A stretch of DNA of 64,000 nt, from the NCBI GenBank assembly GCA_965227645.1, contig OZ245773.1, positions 4,774,001 to 4,838,000 of the forward strand. The letters run 5' to 3'. Position numbers and translations under genes: made by a program. The stretch is from Flavimaribacter sp024343425 (GTDB lineage: Bacteria > Pseudomonadota > Alphaproteobacteria > Rhizobiales > Rhizobiaceae). The notes beneath the pieces were generated by a model, which worked only from the letters and a program-made list of their open reading frames with translations, searched no databases and was not told the origin of the DNA. This document shows, one piece after another, positions 34,547 to 44,732 of the stretch; positions within the stretch are counted from its first letter, which is position 1; each line of letters opens with the position of its first letter.

Positions 34547-35932
34547 ATGGAGCAGTTCATGGACGCGCTTGTCGAGCCATTCGAGCCATTCGAGCCGCCG
34601 GCGCCGAAGCCCAGATCGCAGCCGCCGAGCCGGCTGCAGGTGATACGAACCATCTATCGCAACCCCATAGAACTGTGGGGCGAGCCGGCCTACGCCAATC
34701 CCGTTTTGAAGGCGAAAATGTTCAACGAGAGCATGATCGTCGCCAACCAGCCGGACTTCATCCGGCATGTCCTTGTGGACAATGCGAAGAACTACCGGAT
34801 GGCGCGGGTGCGCCAGCTCGTCCTGAGGCCGATCCTGCGCGACGGATTGCTGACAGCGGAAGGTCCGGCGTGGAAACGCTCGCGCAGGGCGGTGGCGCCG
34901 GTCTTTACGCCGCGGCACGCGGCCGGTTTCGCCGACCAGATGCTGGCATGCAGCGAGCGCTTCGCCGAACGTTTCGAGGGCGACGGCGGCGTTCATGACG
35001 TGGCGCTGGCGATGACGGACCTGACCTACGAGATTCTCGCCGCAACGCTGTTTTCCGAAGATCCGGACCCGAATTCGTCGCTGGCCGCGAATGTCGCGCG
35101 GCTTCTCGACACCATGGGGCGGGTGGATCCGCTGGATCTGCTCAAGGCCCCGGAATGGGTTCCGCGCCTTACCCGCATCCGCGGCCGTGGCTCGCTGAAC
35201 TATTTTCGCAAGATGGTGCGCGATTTGATCGCCCGGCGCCAGGAGATGCTGGCGCGCGGCGAAACGGCGCCCGAAGATTTTCTGACGCTGCTCCTTGCGC
35301 AACAAGGTCCGGATGGCCTGACCGAGCAGGAAGTGGAGGACAATATCCTGACGTTTCTCGGCGCCGGCCACGAGACGACGGCGCGGGCGCTCGGCTGGAC
35401 GATCTATTGCCTGGCCAATGCGCCGCGGGAGCGCGAAAAAGTGGAGGAGGAGGTCGACCGGATCGTCGACAGCGGTCTCGAACCTGTAAAATGGCTGGAC
35501 GCCATGCCCTATGCGAGAGCGGCTTTCGAGGAGGCCATGCGGCTTTATCCTCCGGCGCCGTCGATCAATCGCGAGGCGATGGCCGATGACCGCTGGGGCG
35601 AAACGGAGATTCCGGCCGGCACGACAGTCCTCGTGCTGCCCTGGATCCTGCACCGCCACCAAATGCTCTGGGACCGGCCGAACGCCTTCATTCCGGAGCG
35701 TTTTCTGCCGGAAAACCGCACGAAAATCGGGCGGTTCCAGTATCTGCCCTTCGGCGCCGGTCCGCGCGTCTGCATCGGCGCGACCTTCGCGCTGCAGGAA
35801 GCCGCCATTGCGCTGGGCGTGCTGTTGAAGCGCTTTCGCTTCAACTGCACGAAAGACACGAAGCCGTGGCCCGTGCAGCGCGTGACGACGCAGCCGCTGG
35901 GCGGTCTGCCGATGACTGTCACGACGCGCTGA
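34547..35932 (+). CDS. Cytochrome P450
   Basis: Haem-thiolate monooxygenase of about 461 residues. The I-helix oxygen-binding motif is LGAGHETTARALG, the K-helix ExxR is EEAMRLYPPAP, and the haem-binding loop is FGAGPRVCIGATFALQE with the axial Cys. The EAMRLYPPAPS pattern and general length point to the CYP families common in rhizobia, but the substrate is unknown. No ferredoxin or reductase gene is adjacent, so electrons must come from elsewhere. There is no N-terminal membrane anchor. The start is uncertain: ATG 34547 begins MEQFMDALVEPFEPFEPP, while upstream in-frame starts at 34400 and 34496 lack good ribosome-binding sites. Confidence 0.93.
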   Translation: MEQFMDALVEPFEPFEPPAPKPRSQPPSRLQVIRTIYRNPIELWGEPAYANPVLKAKMFNESMIVANQPDFIRHVLVDNAKNYRMARVRQLVLRPILRDGLLTAEGPAWKRSRRAVAPVFTPRHAAGFADQMLACSERFAERFEGDGGVHDVALAMTDLTYEILAATLFSEDPDPNSSLAANVARLLDTMGRVDPLDLLKAPEWVPRLTRIRGRGSLNYFRKMVRDLIARRQEMLARGETAPEDFLTLLLAQQGPDGLTEQEVEDNILTFLGAGHETTARALGWTIYCLANAPREREKVEEEVDRIVDSGLEPVKWLDAMPYARAAFEEAMRLYPPAPSINREAMADDRWGETEIPAGTTVLVLPWILHRHQMLWDRPNAFIPERFLPENRTKIGRFQYLPFGAGPRVCIGATFALQEAAIALGVLLKRFRFNCTKDTKPWPVQRVTTQPLGGLPMTVTTR

Positions 35933-36002
35933 AAATCAATATCTGGACTGGATTTTCCGTGCGCCGCAAAAGCAGCGCAAGCCGGAAGAGACCTGTGAAA
36001 GC

Positions 36003-36182
36003 TTACTTCGCGGTGTCCGCCGCGAATTCCTGCGCGCACGGATCAACGCCGTAGGATGGCGCGCAGCCGGCCTTGCTGGCCGTCACGAAATGCGGCGCCG
36101 CGAATGCGCCGGCCAGGATGATTGCGCCCGCCACGATGAAGGACGTGACGATTGTCCTGCCGAGTGATTTCTGTTCGGCCAT
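36003..36182 (-). CDS. 59-residue single-helix membrane protein
   Basis: A short gene, ATG at 36182 and TAA at 36003-36005. It encodes MAEQKSLGRTIVTSFIVAGA, a hydrophobic stretch continuing IILAGAFAAPHFV, and a tail with two Cys (AGCAPSYGVDPC) ending FAADTAK. The start has a strong site, GGAGAGG, 5 bases upstream, and codon third positions are mostly G or C. The basic N-terminus and one helix (about 10-32) predict an inner-membrane protein with a small periplasmic Cys-containing tail, or an uncleaved or cleaved secretory peptide. I do not recognise the family. Confidence 0.7.
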   Translation of the reverse strand: MAEQKSLGRTIVTSFIVAGAIILAGAFAAPHFVTASKAGCAPSYGVDPCAQEFAADTAK

Positions 36183-36417
36183 GTTGCCTCTCCGGTTATA
36201 CGGGCGTTCCCCAACGCCGCCTTGTCAGACGATAATCCGCCTTGGAAGCAATCGTTTGACCACTCCGTCTCAGCGAAATCTAGCAAGGAAATACTAACGA
36301 AACCTCACGCGATTTAACGTGGCAAACAACACACTTCAATGACATTCTGGCCACAGTCGAGTAACTAGAATGCATTTTTGAAGAAAAAGTTCCGAACAGG
36401 CAGAAAAGCGTCCGCCG

Positions 36418-37395
36418 TCAGACGGGCGCTCCGCGGGTGAACTGGCCGGCCGGCCGGAATCGAACCAGGTAGGAAGGCAGAACTGACTCGATGGTCGCGG
36501 GAATGATGCCCATCCCTTCCAAAGTCCGGCCTTCGGCGATTGCGGCTTCCGAGACGATTGTGTCGCCCTTGAGCAGCTGCACCTGGTCGTAGGTGAGCAT
36601 CGGATCGATGAGCGGAACAAGGGACATCAAACGCCCCATGAGGCCGGCGACAGGCCAGGGAATATTGGCGTAGACGCGCTGGCGACGAATGACCTCGAGC
36701 ATGTAGTCCAGACATTCCTTGAAGGTCAGCACTTCGGCGCCGCCGAGCTCCCAGGTTTTGCCGCGCTCGATCGCTCCATCGACATCGCGGGCAAACGCTT
36801 CCGCAACATCGACAACATAGACCGGCTGGAATTTGGTTTCGCCGCCGCCAATCAGCGGAAGGAAGGGCGAGAAACGCGCCATATCCGCGAATTTGTTGAA
36901 GAATTCGTCTTCCGGTCCGAAAATCACGGAAGGACGCATGATCGTCGTCTCCGGCAGGATTTCGCGGATCGCCTGTTCGGCGAGACCCTTGGTGCGGGCG
37001 TAATCTGACTCGCTCTCGGGATCGGCGCCGATCGCCGACATGTGGGTAAGCGGCACGCCGGCGGCGCGACAGGCCTCGGCGACGGCCCGGGCGCCGAAAT
37101 CCTGGATGCTGTCGAAGGTGTTGGCGCCCTTCGGAAACAGGATGCCAACGAGATTGACGACGTGGTCGGACCCGGCGACGGCCCGGTCCACGGAGGAGCG
37201 GTTGCGCAGATTGGCCTGGACGCCGACAATCTGTCCGACATTGCCGAGCGGCTGAAGAAAGCCTGCAAGGTCAGGGCGGCGAACGGCGACGCGGATATAA
37301 TATCCCCGGCGGGCCAGCGCCTGGACGAGATGGCGGCCGACGAAACCCGAACCGCCGAATACGGTGACCACTTTCGGAGATTTGCGTGTCATCAT
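36418..37395 (-). CDS. NDUFA9-like complex I-associated SDR protein
   Basis: Atypical short-chain dehydrogenase/epimerase-fold protein of 325 residues. The NAD(P)-binding motif is VTVFGGSGFVGRHLVQALARRG; VVNLVGILF and the TKGLAEQAI and MRPSVIFGPEDEFFNKFA segments are typical of the family related to the 39-kDa NDUFA9 accessory subunit of mitochondrial complex I. In alphaproteobacteria such proteins are thought to assist complex I or quinone biology, but the exact role is not shown here. The Met-Met pair at 37395 fits family N-termini. It lies at the end of a long minus-strand run. Confidence 0.85.
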   Translation of the reverse strand: MMTRKSPKVVTVFGGSGFVGRHLVQALARRGYYIRVAVRRPDLAGFLQPLGNVGQIVGVQANLRNRSSVDRAVAGSDHVVNLVGILFPKGANTFDSIQDFGARAVAEACRAAGVPLTHMSAIGADPESESDYARTKGLAEQAIREILPETTIMRPSVIFGPEDEFFNKFADMARFSPFLPLIGGGETKFQPVYVVDVAEAFARDVDGAIERGKTWELGGAEVLTFKECLDYMLEVIRRQRVYANIPWPVAGLMGRLMSLVPLIDPMLTYDQVQLLKGDTIVSEAAIAEGRTLEGMGIIPATIESVLPSYLVRFRPAGQFTRGAPV

Positions 37396-37483
37396 GATGC
37401 GTACCTGCCTTCGAAACGTTGCCTCCGTCATACGGAAATCCGACGCCGAGGTGAAGTCCCGGCGGACCGAATCATCAAATATG

Positions 37484-38005
37484 TCAGGGGCGGCGGACCA
37501 TCAATATCCGGCTGGCCGGATCCAGGCCTTCCAGCGCCTCGTCGTGGAACCGGTCGCGCAATTGCCGCGGCGCCTGATCGAGCGACAACTCGACAAATCC
37601 GCGCCGACGATAAAACGGGGCGTTGAACGCAACGGAGCGGAACGTCGACAGCGCGCAGCGGGCTGCGCCATTGCTGCGCGCGCGCCGTATATAGGCTTCC
37701 AGAAGGGCGGAGCCCACGCCTTTGCCCTGATGATCGAGATGCACCGACAACTCGCGCAGATACAGACAGTCGACCAGGTCGAAAGCGGCCGCGAACCCGA
37801 TCGGCCGGTCGCCTTCGTCGACTGCGACAAAGACCGGACCGCCCGACAGGACAGGCATGAAATCCTTCAGGGGAACGGGCGGGTGTTCCGCGATTGCGGC
37901 AATCGCCGGATCGGGAACCGTTGCGAACAGACCCGCGGCGGCATGCTCTATGTGATGAAGGAGCGGCGGATCGCCGGATTGCATTTCCCGTATGCGGACG
38001 GACAT
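37484..38005 (-). CDS. GNAT-family N-acetyltransferase
   Basis: Acetyl-CoA-dependent transferase of 173 residues. The acetyl-CoA pyrophosphate motif (motif A) is LSVHLDHQGKGVGSALLEA, preceded by the beta-4 strand CLYLRELSVH and followed by NAPFYRRRGFVE, the usual motif B. The substrate cannot be predicted. It lies between DUF1330 and the NDUFA9-like gene on the same strand with short gaps, so it may be co-transcribed. Confidence 0.9.
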   Translation of the reverse strand: MSVRIREMQSGDPPLLHHIEHAAAGLFATVPDPAIAAIAEHPPVPLKDFMPVLSGGPVFVAVDEGDRPIGFAAAFDLVDCLYLRELSVHLDHQGKGVGSALLEAYIRRARSNGAARCALSTFRSVAFNAPFYRRRGFVELSLDQAPRQLRDRFHDEALEGLDPASRILMVRRP

Positions 38006-38035
38006 GATGGATGCCCCGACGCCTTATCGCAGGTT

Positions 38036-38323
38036 CTAGCAGCCTTCGACGATGACGAGTTCGGCGTCCGCAACACTCTGGCGAATGGCGCGGGCGGCTG
38101 TGTATTCGGGCGAATTGTAGCAATCGAGCGCATCCTGTTTCGATGCGAATTCGATGACGACGTTGCGTCCGCGGTTCGGACCTTCCAGATCCTCGAAGGC
38201 GCCGCCGCGTGCAAGAAACTTCGCGCCGTAGCGTTCGAAGGCGGGCTTTGCGCCAGCCACGTAATCCTTGTAGCGCTCCGGGTCGCGCACATCGACGCGG
38301 GCGATCCAATAGGCTTTCGTCAT
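38036..38323 (-). CDS. DUF1330 domain protein
   Basis: A 95-residue protein starting MTKAYWIARVDVRDPERYKDY, with GAKFLARGGAFEDLEG, NVVIEFASKQDALDCYNSPEY and AELVIVEGC. This is the full DUF1330 pattern, a small dimeric ferredoxin-like (dimeric alpha/beta barrel) fold of unknown function. It sits 36 bases downstream of pyrF and upstream of the GNAT gene. Confidence 0.92.
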   Translation of the reverse strand: MTKAYWIARVDVRDPERYKDYVAGAKPAFERYGAKFLARGGAFEDLEGPNRGRNVVIEFASKQDALDCYNSPEYTAARAIRQSVADAELVIVEGC

Positions 38324-38359
38324 TTTTTAATTCCTCCGGTAGAGCGTCTCATGGAACCG

Positions 38360-39058
38360 TTACGCCGGGACATAACTCATCTCGGCGAGAATGGCGCGCG
38401 CCGCCGCCGCGGGATCGGTCGCCTTGACGATCGGCCGCGCCACGACCAGATGGCTGGCGCCGGCTTTCAGGGCGTCCGCCGGCGCGACGACCCGCTTCTG
38501 GTCGCCATGCTCGGCGCCTGCCGGACGAATGCCGGGCGTGACGACGGCCATGTCCGGTCCGACAATGTCGCGGACATTCGCTGCTTCGCGGGCCGAACAG
38601 ACAACGCCGCCCATGCCGGCGTCGCGCGCCTGTTTCGCCCGCCTGCCCACCAGCGTAGCGGGATCATCTGCATAACCGGCGTCCTTGAGATCGTCCGCGT
38701 CCATGGATGTCAGCACGGTGACGCCCAGCAGGCAGAGATCCGAGCCCCGCGCCGCCTCTACGGCCGCCGCCATGGCCTTCGGATAGGCGTGCAGGGTCAG
38801 CATGGAAACATTCATCGCGACGACATTCTCGACGCCTCGGGCCACCGTGTTGTCGATGTCCAGGAGTTTCATGTCGAGGAATACTTTTTTGCCGGAGGCG
38901 ATCAGGTCGCGAGCAAATTCCAGTCCGCCCGCAAAAACGAGCTGATAGCCGATCTTGTAGAAAACGACCGTGTCATCCAGCGCCGAGACGACCTTTTCCG
39001 CTTCGTCGATCGTGGGAAGGTCCAATCCGACTATCAGTCTGTCCCGCACCGGTTGCAT
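38360..39058 (-). CDS. pyrF: Orotidine 5'-phosphate decarboxylase
   Basis: Last step of UMP synthesis. The 232-residue TIM barrel has the catalytic Asp-Lys-Asp-Asp cluster in VFLDMKLLDIDNTV, the N-terminal RLIVGLDLPT and the phosphate-binding VVTPGIRPAG and LVVARPIVKATDP. The frame is open to 39277, but MQPVRDRLIVGLD at 39058 is the family start and has GGAG and GAGG sequences upstream. In-operon spacing suggests co-transcription with the DUF1330 gene. Confidence 0.96.
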   Translation of the reverse strand: MQPVRDRLIVGLDLPTIDEAEKVVSALDDTVVFYKIGYQLVFAGGLEFARDLIASGKKVFLDMKLLDIDNTVARGVENVVAMNVSMLTLHAYPKAMAAAVEAARGSDLCLLGVTVLTSMDADDLKDAGYADDPATLVGRRAKQARDAGMGGVVCSAREAANVRDIVGPDMAVVTPGIRPAGAEHGDQKRVVAPADALKAGASHLVVARPIVKATDPAAAARAILAEMSYVPA

Positions 39059-39119
39059 TCGCCTCGTCTCCTGTGATGCCGAATCCGCATGATCCGTTTG
39101 GCATGCCGGACCATCGGGT

Positions 39120-39707
39120 TCAAGCCGGGCGGGTGGTTTTTCGGAACGCCTGCGCCCGTTCGTAGAGCTGCAGGCAGGTTTTTTCGAGGTCGGCGCGATC
39201 CTGACCATCCTGCAGCCAGCCGTCCTCGTCGAAGGCGAGGTCGGATTTGCCGATGCAGCACTGCGCGGCGATGACATCGGCGTCGAGACGCATCAGCATC
39301 CGGCGCAACTGATCGGCGACCGGACCCGCTTCTCCTTCGGCGCCGCCCGCCGCGACAAGCCCAACCACGCGGTCCCGCCAGGGCTGCGCCGGGCGCTCAC
39401 CAGCGCTTGCGCGCACGGTCCAGGCAATGAGATTGACGAGCAGGGGCGGGACAACGTCGTGAAGCGAGGGACTCGATATCAGCACGGCGTCGTGATGGCG
39501 GATCATGTCGCCCAGCCGGGCGGCGATCTGCGGAACCACCGTGGCGTTGGGCCCATCCGTGACCATCGGCAAGGGGTGGTCCAGCGGCGAAACCCGCGTG
39601 ACTTCCGCCCCGCGCTGGGCAAGCACAAGCTGTGCCGCGTTGGCGAGCCGGTTGGCAGGCGAACCGAAATTCAGGGATCCTGCGAGAACGAGTATGCGCG
39701 GCATCAT
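39120..39707 (-). CDS. NADPH-dependent FMN reductase family protein
   Basis: Flavodoxin-fold protein of 195 residues. The FMN phosphate-binding loop is LVLAGSLNFGSPANRLA, and the second flavin loop region is ISSPSLHDVVPPLLVNLIAW. The GLVAAGGAEGEAG segment fits the third loop of NADPH-dependent FMN/quinone reductases. The physiological substrate is unknown. The start at 39707 has GGAG 8 bases upstream. A longer form starting at 39737 would overlap the pmtA stop as TGATG and add ten residues, so coupling with pmtA is possible. Confidence 0.85.
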   Translation of the reverse strand: MMPRILVLAGSLNFGSPANRLANAAQLVLAQRGAEVTRVSPLDHPLPMVTDGPNATVVPQIAARLGDMIRHHDAVLISSPSLHDVVPPLLVNLIAWTVRASAGERPAQPWRDRVVGLVAAGGAEGEAGPVADQLRRMLMRLDADVIAAQCCIGKSDLAFDEDGWLQDGQDRADLEKTCLQLYERAQAFRKTTRPA

Positions 39708-39736
39708 TGATTGACGCTCCGGCGTCCTTCTGTTCA

Positions 39737-40342
39737 TCAGGCCCGACGATAAATCCACATCTGGGCCGGCGGAATATTCCGGATTTCGACGCCGAAGCGT
39801 TCGACAGTATACCGGCCGCGCCCCGCCGGAACCGGCGAGTTTGGGCCGTAGGAGAACTGGATCATCGGCCGGCCGTGCGCGATGCGACCGAGACAATCCT
39901 CGACCAGCGCGATGCGTTCGCCGACGCTGAAATTCAGAAGCGGCAGTCCGGAAATCACGCAGTCGAACCGGGTGTGGCCATGTCCGGCCAGCGTCTTGTC
40001 GAGATTGAAGGCGTCGCCCTGTATGACTTTGATTTCCGGATGTTCGGCATCGAGAAGCCGGCAGAAATGATCGGAATATTCGACTGCGACAATGCGTTCC
40101 GGCGGCAGGCCGCGCCGCAACAAGGCCCGGGTAACGACGCCGGTGCCCGGACCCAGTTCCAGAACGGGCAGTCCCGAGGCCGCGCTGGCGACGCTTGCCA
40201 TACGACGCGCCATGAAGACGGACGTCGGAACGATGGCTCCCACGGATTTCGGCTGACTGACGAGACCCTTGAAAAAGCGCAGATTACGACTCAGATGCGT
40301 GGTCAGATGCCGCGGCAGGTTCGTGTGCTTGCCCAACGCCAT
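39737..40342 (-). CDS. pmtA: Phospholipid N-methyltransferase
   Basis: SAM-dependent enzyme that methylates phosphatidylethanolamine to phosphatidylcholine at the inner membrane. The 201 residues match the Sinorhizobium-type PmtA: an amphipathic, basic N-terminus (FFKGLVSQPKSVGAIVPTS), SAM motif I VLELGPGTGVVTRALL, IVAVEYSDHFCRLL and FDCVISGLPLLNF. Position directly downstream of dnaJ (13 bases) supports the call, since dnaKJ-pmtA is a known rhizobial order. The related ribosomal-RNA adenine dimethylases can look similar in motif I, but length and context favour PmtA. Confidence 0.9.
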   Translation of the reverse strand: MALGKHTNLPRHLTTHLSRNLRFFKGLVSQPKSVGAIVPTSVFMARRMASVASAASGLPVLELGPGTGVVTRALLRRGLPPERIVAVEYSDHFCRLLDAEHPEIKVIQGDAFNLDKTLAGHGHTRFDCVISGLPLLNFSVGERIALVEDCLGRIAHGRPMIQFSYGPNSPVPAGRGRYTVERFGVEIRNIPPAQMWIYRRA

Positions 40343-40355
40343 CTCCGGTTTCGTA

Positions 40356-41495
40356 TCAGTCGCTGAGCGTGTCGAAGAAATGCCGCATCTTCGAAAAGAA
40401 GCCGTGTGATTCCGGATTGTTTTCGTGGGACGAGATCGATTCGAACTCCTCCAGAAGCTCGCGCTGCCTGCGTGTCAGCTTCTGCGGCGTTTCGATCGAA
40501 ATCTGGATGTACAGATCGCCCATCTGGGATGAGCGAAGCACAGGCATGCCTTTGGATTTGAGCCGGAACTGGCGGCCGGTCTGCGTGCCTTCGGGAACTT
40601 TGACCCGGGTCTTCGCGCCATCCAGCGTGACCACATCGAACTGTCCGCCGAGAGCGGCCGTCGTCATGGAAACCGGGACGTTGCAATAGAGATCCGCGCC
40701 GTCGCGCTGGAAGAACTGGTGCGGCTTGACCGACAGAAAAATGTAGAGGTCGCCGGCCGGACCGCTGCGCAAGCCGGCTTCGCCTTCGCCAGCCAACCGG
40801 ATGCGCGTGCCGTCCTCGATGCCCGCCGGAATGTTGACAGACAGGCTGCGTTCTTCGGTGACGCGACCCTGGCCCGAACATTTCTGGCACGGGTCGGCAA
40901 TGGTTTCGCCGCGGCCGTGGCAGGTCGGGCAGGTGCGCTCGACCGAGAAGAACCCTTGAGACGCGCGAACCCGGCCGGAGCCACCGCATGTGGCGCATGT
41001 GGTCGGGCTCGAACCGGGCTTGGCGCCGCTTCCCGAACACTCGTCGCACTGTATGGAGGTCGGAACGCGGATCTGCGCGGTCTTGCCTGTGAACGCCTCC
41101 TCGAGGCTGATCTCCATGTTGTAGCGCAGATCGCCGCCGCGCTCGCGTCCACCGGACGAACGACGCTGGCGACCGCCACCCATCATCTCGCCGAAAATAT
41201 CCTCGAAGATATCCGAGAAACCGCCGCCTCCGCCGCCGAAGCCGCCGTTGAAGCCTCCGCCTCCGCCGCCCTCGAAGGCTGCGTGACCAAACTGGTCGTA
41301 GGCCGCGCGCTTCTGCGGATCCTTCAGCGTCTCGTAAGCCTCGTTGACTTCCTTGAAACGGCGCTCAGCGTCAGCATCGTCCGGATTCTTGTCCGGATGG
41401 AACTTCATCGCCAGACGCCGGAAGGCGCTCTTCAGATCCTTGTCCGTTGCGCTGCGCGAGACGCCAAGCGTTTCGTAAAAATCCGCCTTAGCCAT
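40356..41495 (-). CDS. dnaJ: Chaperone DnaJ
   Basis: Hsp40 co-chaperone that stimulates DnaK ATPase. The 379 residues show the J domain (DFYETLGVSRSATDKDLKSA, with the HPD motif in KFHPDKNPDD), a Gly/Phe-rich linker (GGGGGGFNGGFGGGGGGFSD), and four CxxCxGxG zinc repeats (CDECSGSG, CATCGGSG, CPTCHGRG, CQKCSGQG). A C-terminal substrate-binding region follows. It lies 227 bases downstream of dnaK, behind a hairpin with a U-run that may attenuate read-through. Confidence 0.98.
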   Translation of the reverse strand: MAKADFYETLGVSRSATDKDLKSAFRRLAMKFHPDKNPDDADAERRFKEVNEAYETLKDPQKRAAYDQFGHAAFEGGGGGGFNGGFGGGGGGFSDIFEDIFGEMMGGGRQRRSSGGRERGGDLRYNMEISLEEAFTGKTAQIRVPTSIQCDECSGSGAKPGSSPTTCATCGGSGRVRASQGFFSVERTCPTCHGRGETIADPCQKCSGQGRVTEERSLSVNIPAGIEDGTRIRLAGEGEAGLRSGPAGDLYIFLSVKPHQFFQRDGADLYCNVPVSMTTAALGGQFDVVTLDGAKTRVKVPEGTQTGRQFRLKSKGMPVLRSSQMGDLYIQISIETPQKLTRRQRELLEEFESISSHENNPESHGFFSKMRHFFDTLSD

Positions 41496-41671
41496 TCACG
41501 TGCTCCGCAGACAAATTCTCGTTCATTTTCCGTTTGCCATCGCGTTCCGGAAGACCGTCGAATACGGTCCGGCTGAATGGGGTGCTATTCATCCTGACCA
41601 ATTTCGTACAGTTCGTTATCCAAGTAAATAATCAACTGCAGCCCGGGGATCACTATTGTTTCCCAGACAAC

Positions 41672-41711
41672 AGAAAAACCGGCGCGAACGGCCCAAGCCG
41701 CTCGCGCCGGT
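41672..41711 (-). terminator. Hairpin terminator or attenuator between dnaK and dnaJ
   Basis: On the minus strand a 15-bp stem, ACCGGCGCGAGCGGC paired with GCCGTTCGCGCCGGT (one G-T pair), has loop TTGG and is followed by TTTTTCTG. It starts 12 bases after the dnaK stop. It should end many dnaK transcripts and lower dnaJ expression relative to dnaK. Confidence 0.92.
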
Positions 41712-41722
41712 CATCATGATGA

Positions 41723-43654
<1,932 letters not shown>

Positions 43655-43766
43655 GTTTCATACTCCTTGAAGCGAACCGCCCGGACCCGTTGAGGCATTC
43701 CGATTGGCAGTCCCTAGCATAGTCTCTTATTCCCCCGGCGCGTGCGCATGCGCCAGTGTTGCTGCG

Positions 43767-43796
43767 TATATAAGAAAGCCGTTTTCGGACTGCAAG
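43767..43796 (-). promoter_or_regulatory. RpoH (sigma-32)-type promoter of dnaK
   Basis: On the minus strand CTTGCA (43796-43791), a 16-base spacer, and CTTATATA (43774-43767) match the alphaproteobacterial heat-shock consensus CTTG-N16/17-C(C/T)TATNT. It lies about 113 bases upstream of the dnaK ATG. No CIRCE inverted repeat is visible, consistent with RpoH rather than HrcA control. Confidence 0.75.
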
Positions 43797-43924
43797 ACGG
43801 ATTCAGAATTCGGTCGAAGCCCGAATGTGTCGCCGCGAGTAGCATTGTGCCGGGTTGCATGCAATAGCCGGAGACGCGCGCCGTTCCACAACGCGCGGCG
43901 CGATCAGTCAGAGCCGACAAAATA

Positions 43925-44539
43925 TCAGAAGCGGTAGCCGAGACGCGCGCCGACGGATTCAAGACCCGGATTGGTGTAGGCCAGATTGGCGTTGGAGAAG
44001 TGGTTGTAGAATATTTCCATCGTCACAGTCGACGTGATGTCGTAACCCACGCTCGCCTGGAGATGGAACAGATACTCCGAACCGAGATCCTTGGTGACGC
44101 CGTTTGCGCTCGTGGTGATCTGCGAACTGACCCAGGCGCCGCCGCCGCTGAATCCGATATAGAGCTTCGGCGTGAAATAGGCCTGCCAGTTCAAACCGGC
44201 GTAGACGGTGTGAATGGCGTCGTCGGAAATGGCGATATCCGTGCCGAGATACACCCTCGGCGATCCGATGAAGGACAGCACATCGAACGTCGGCGCCAGA
44301 ATTTCCGCATTGACGACGCCGCCGCTGAAGTCGCTCGGCGTGGCCGGACCCCAATCGTAGACGCCTCCGCCGAGGCGAACTTCCCAATAGTCGGAGTTCT
44401 TGCCGAAGACGATGCCGCGATGAACAAGCTCGTCAGCCGGAGCCGGTTCGCTTGCCGGCGTAATGTCGGCCGCACTGGCGCTGGCGGCAAGCAGTAGAAA
44501 ACCTGCCACACTCAAAAAGAGCCGGTGAAATGGCCGCAT
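43925..44539 (-). CDS. PagL-like lipid A 3-O-deacylase / acyloxyacyl hydrolase
   Basis: Outer-membrane beta-barrel esterase of 204 residues that in PagL removes the 3-O acyl chain of lipid A. A signal peptide is clear (FLSVAGFLLLAASASAADI). The C-terminal region carries the catalytic pattern: FYNHFSNANL gives the His-x-Ser pair and NPGLESVGARLGYRF the Glu and the terminal Phe of an outer-membrane barrel strand. The barrel part is rich in alternating aromatic residues and Gly. Regulation is not visible. It is transcribed toward dnaK's promoter region and probably alone. Confidence 0.87.
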   Translation of the reverse strand: MRPFHRLFLSVAGFLLLAASASAADITPASEPAPADELVHRGIVFGKNSDYWEVRLGGGVYDWGPATPSDFSGGVVNAEILAPTFDVLSFIGSPRVYLGTDIAISDDAIHTVYAGLNWQAYFTPKLYIGFSGGGAWVSSQITTSANGVTKDLGSEYLFHLQASVGYDITSTVTMEIFYNHFSNANLAYTNPGLESVGARLGYRF

Positions 44540-44732
44540 GTTTTGGATGTCCCCTAACTCAATTAACGATTCTTAACAGAACGCGGACGGACCGATAATT
44601 CAAGGGGTTTGTAGAAAAGCGTTCGCGAAGAAAAATATGTGTTGTACTTCGGCATCAGTTGCGGCGGATTTTCGTCCGCCAAACAGGCTTTCTGCACTTG
44701 AAATCGACCGAATACATGCAGTTTCAAGTTTT

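Noticed and set aside
36083..36286. 67-codon minus-strand frame overlapping the 59-residue gene
   Set aside because: Different frame from the well-supported small gene, with no ribosome-binding site and a Ser/Arg/Trp-rich shadow-like translation.
43874..43911. GC-rich inverted repeat (CGCGCCG/CGGCGCG) downstream of the pagL-like gene as a terminator
   Set aside because: Several mutually exclusive pairings, a long loop and no T-run on either strand; not strong enough to call.
44697..44728. CTTGAAA...TTTCAAG inverted repeat followed by T on the plus strand, considered as a terminator
   Set aside because: No plus-strand gene lies upstream, and the 7-bp AT-rich stem has an 18-base loop.
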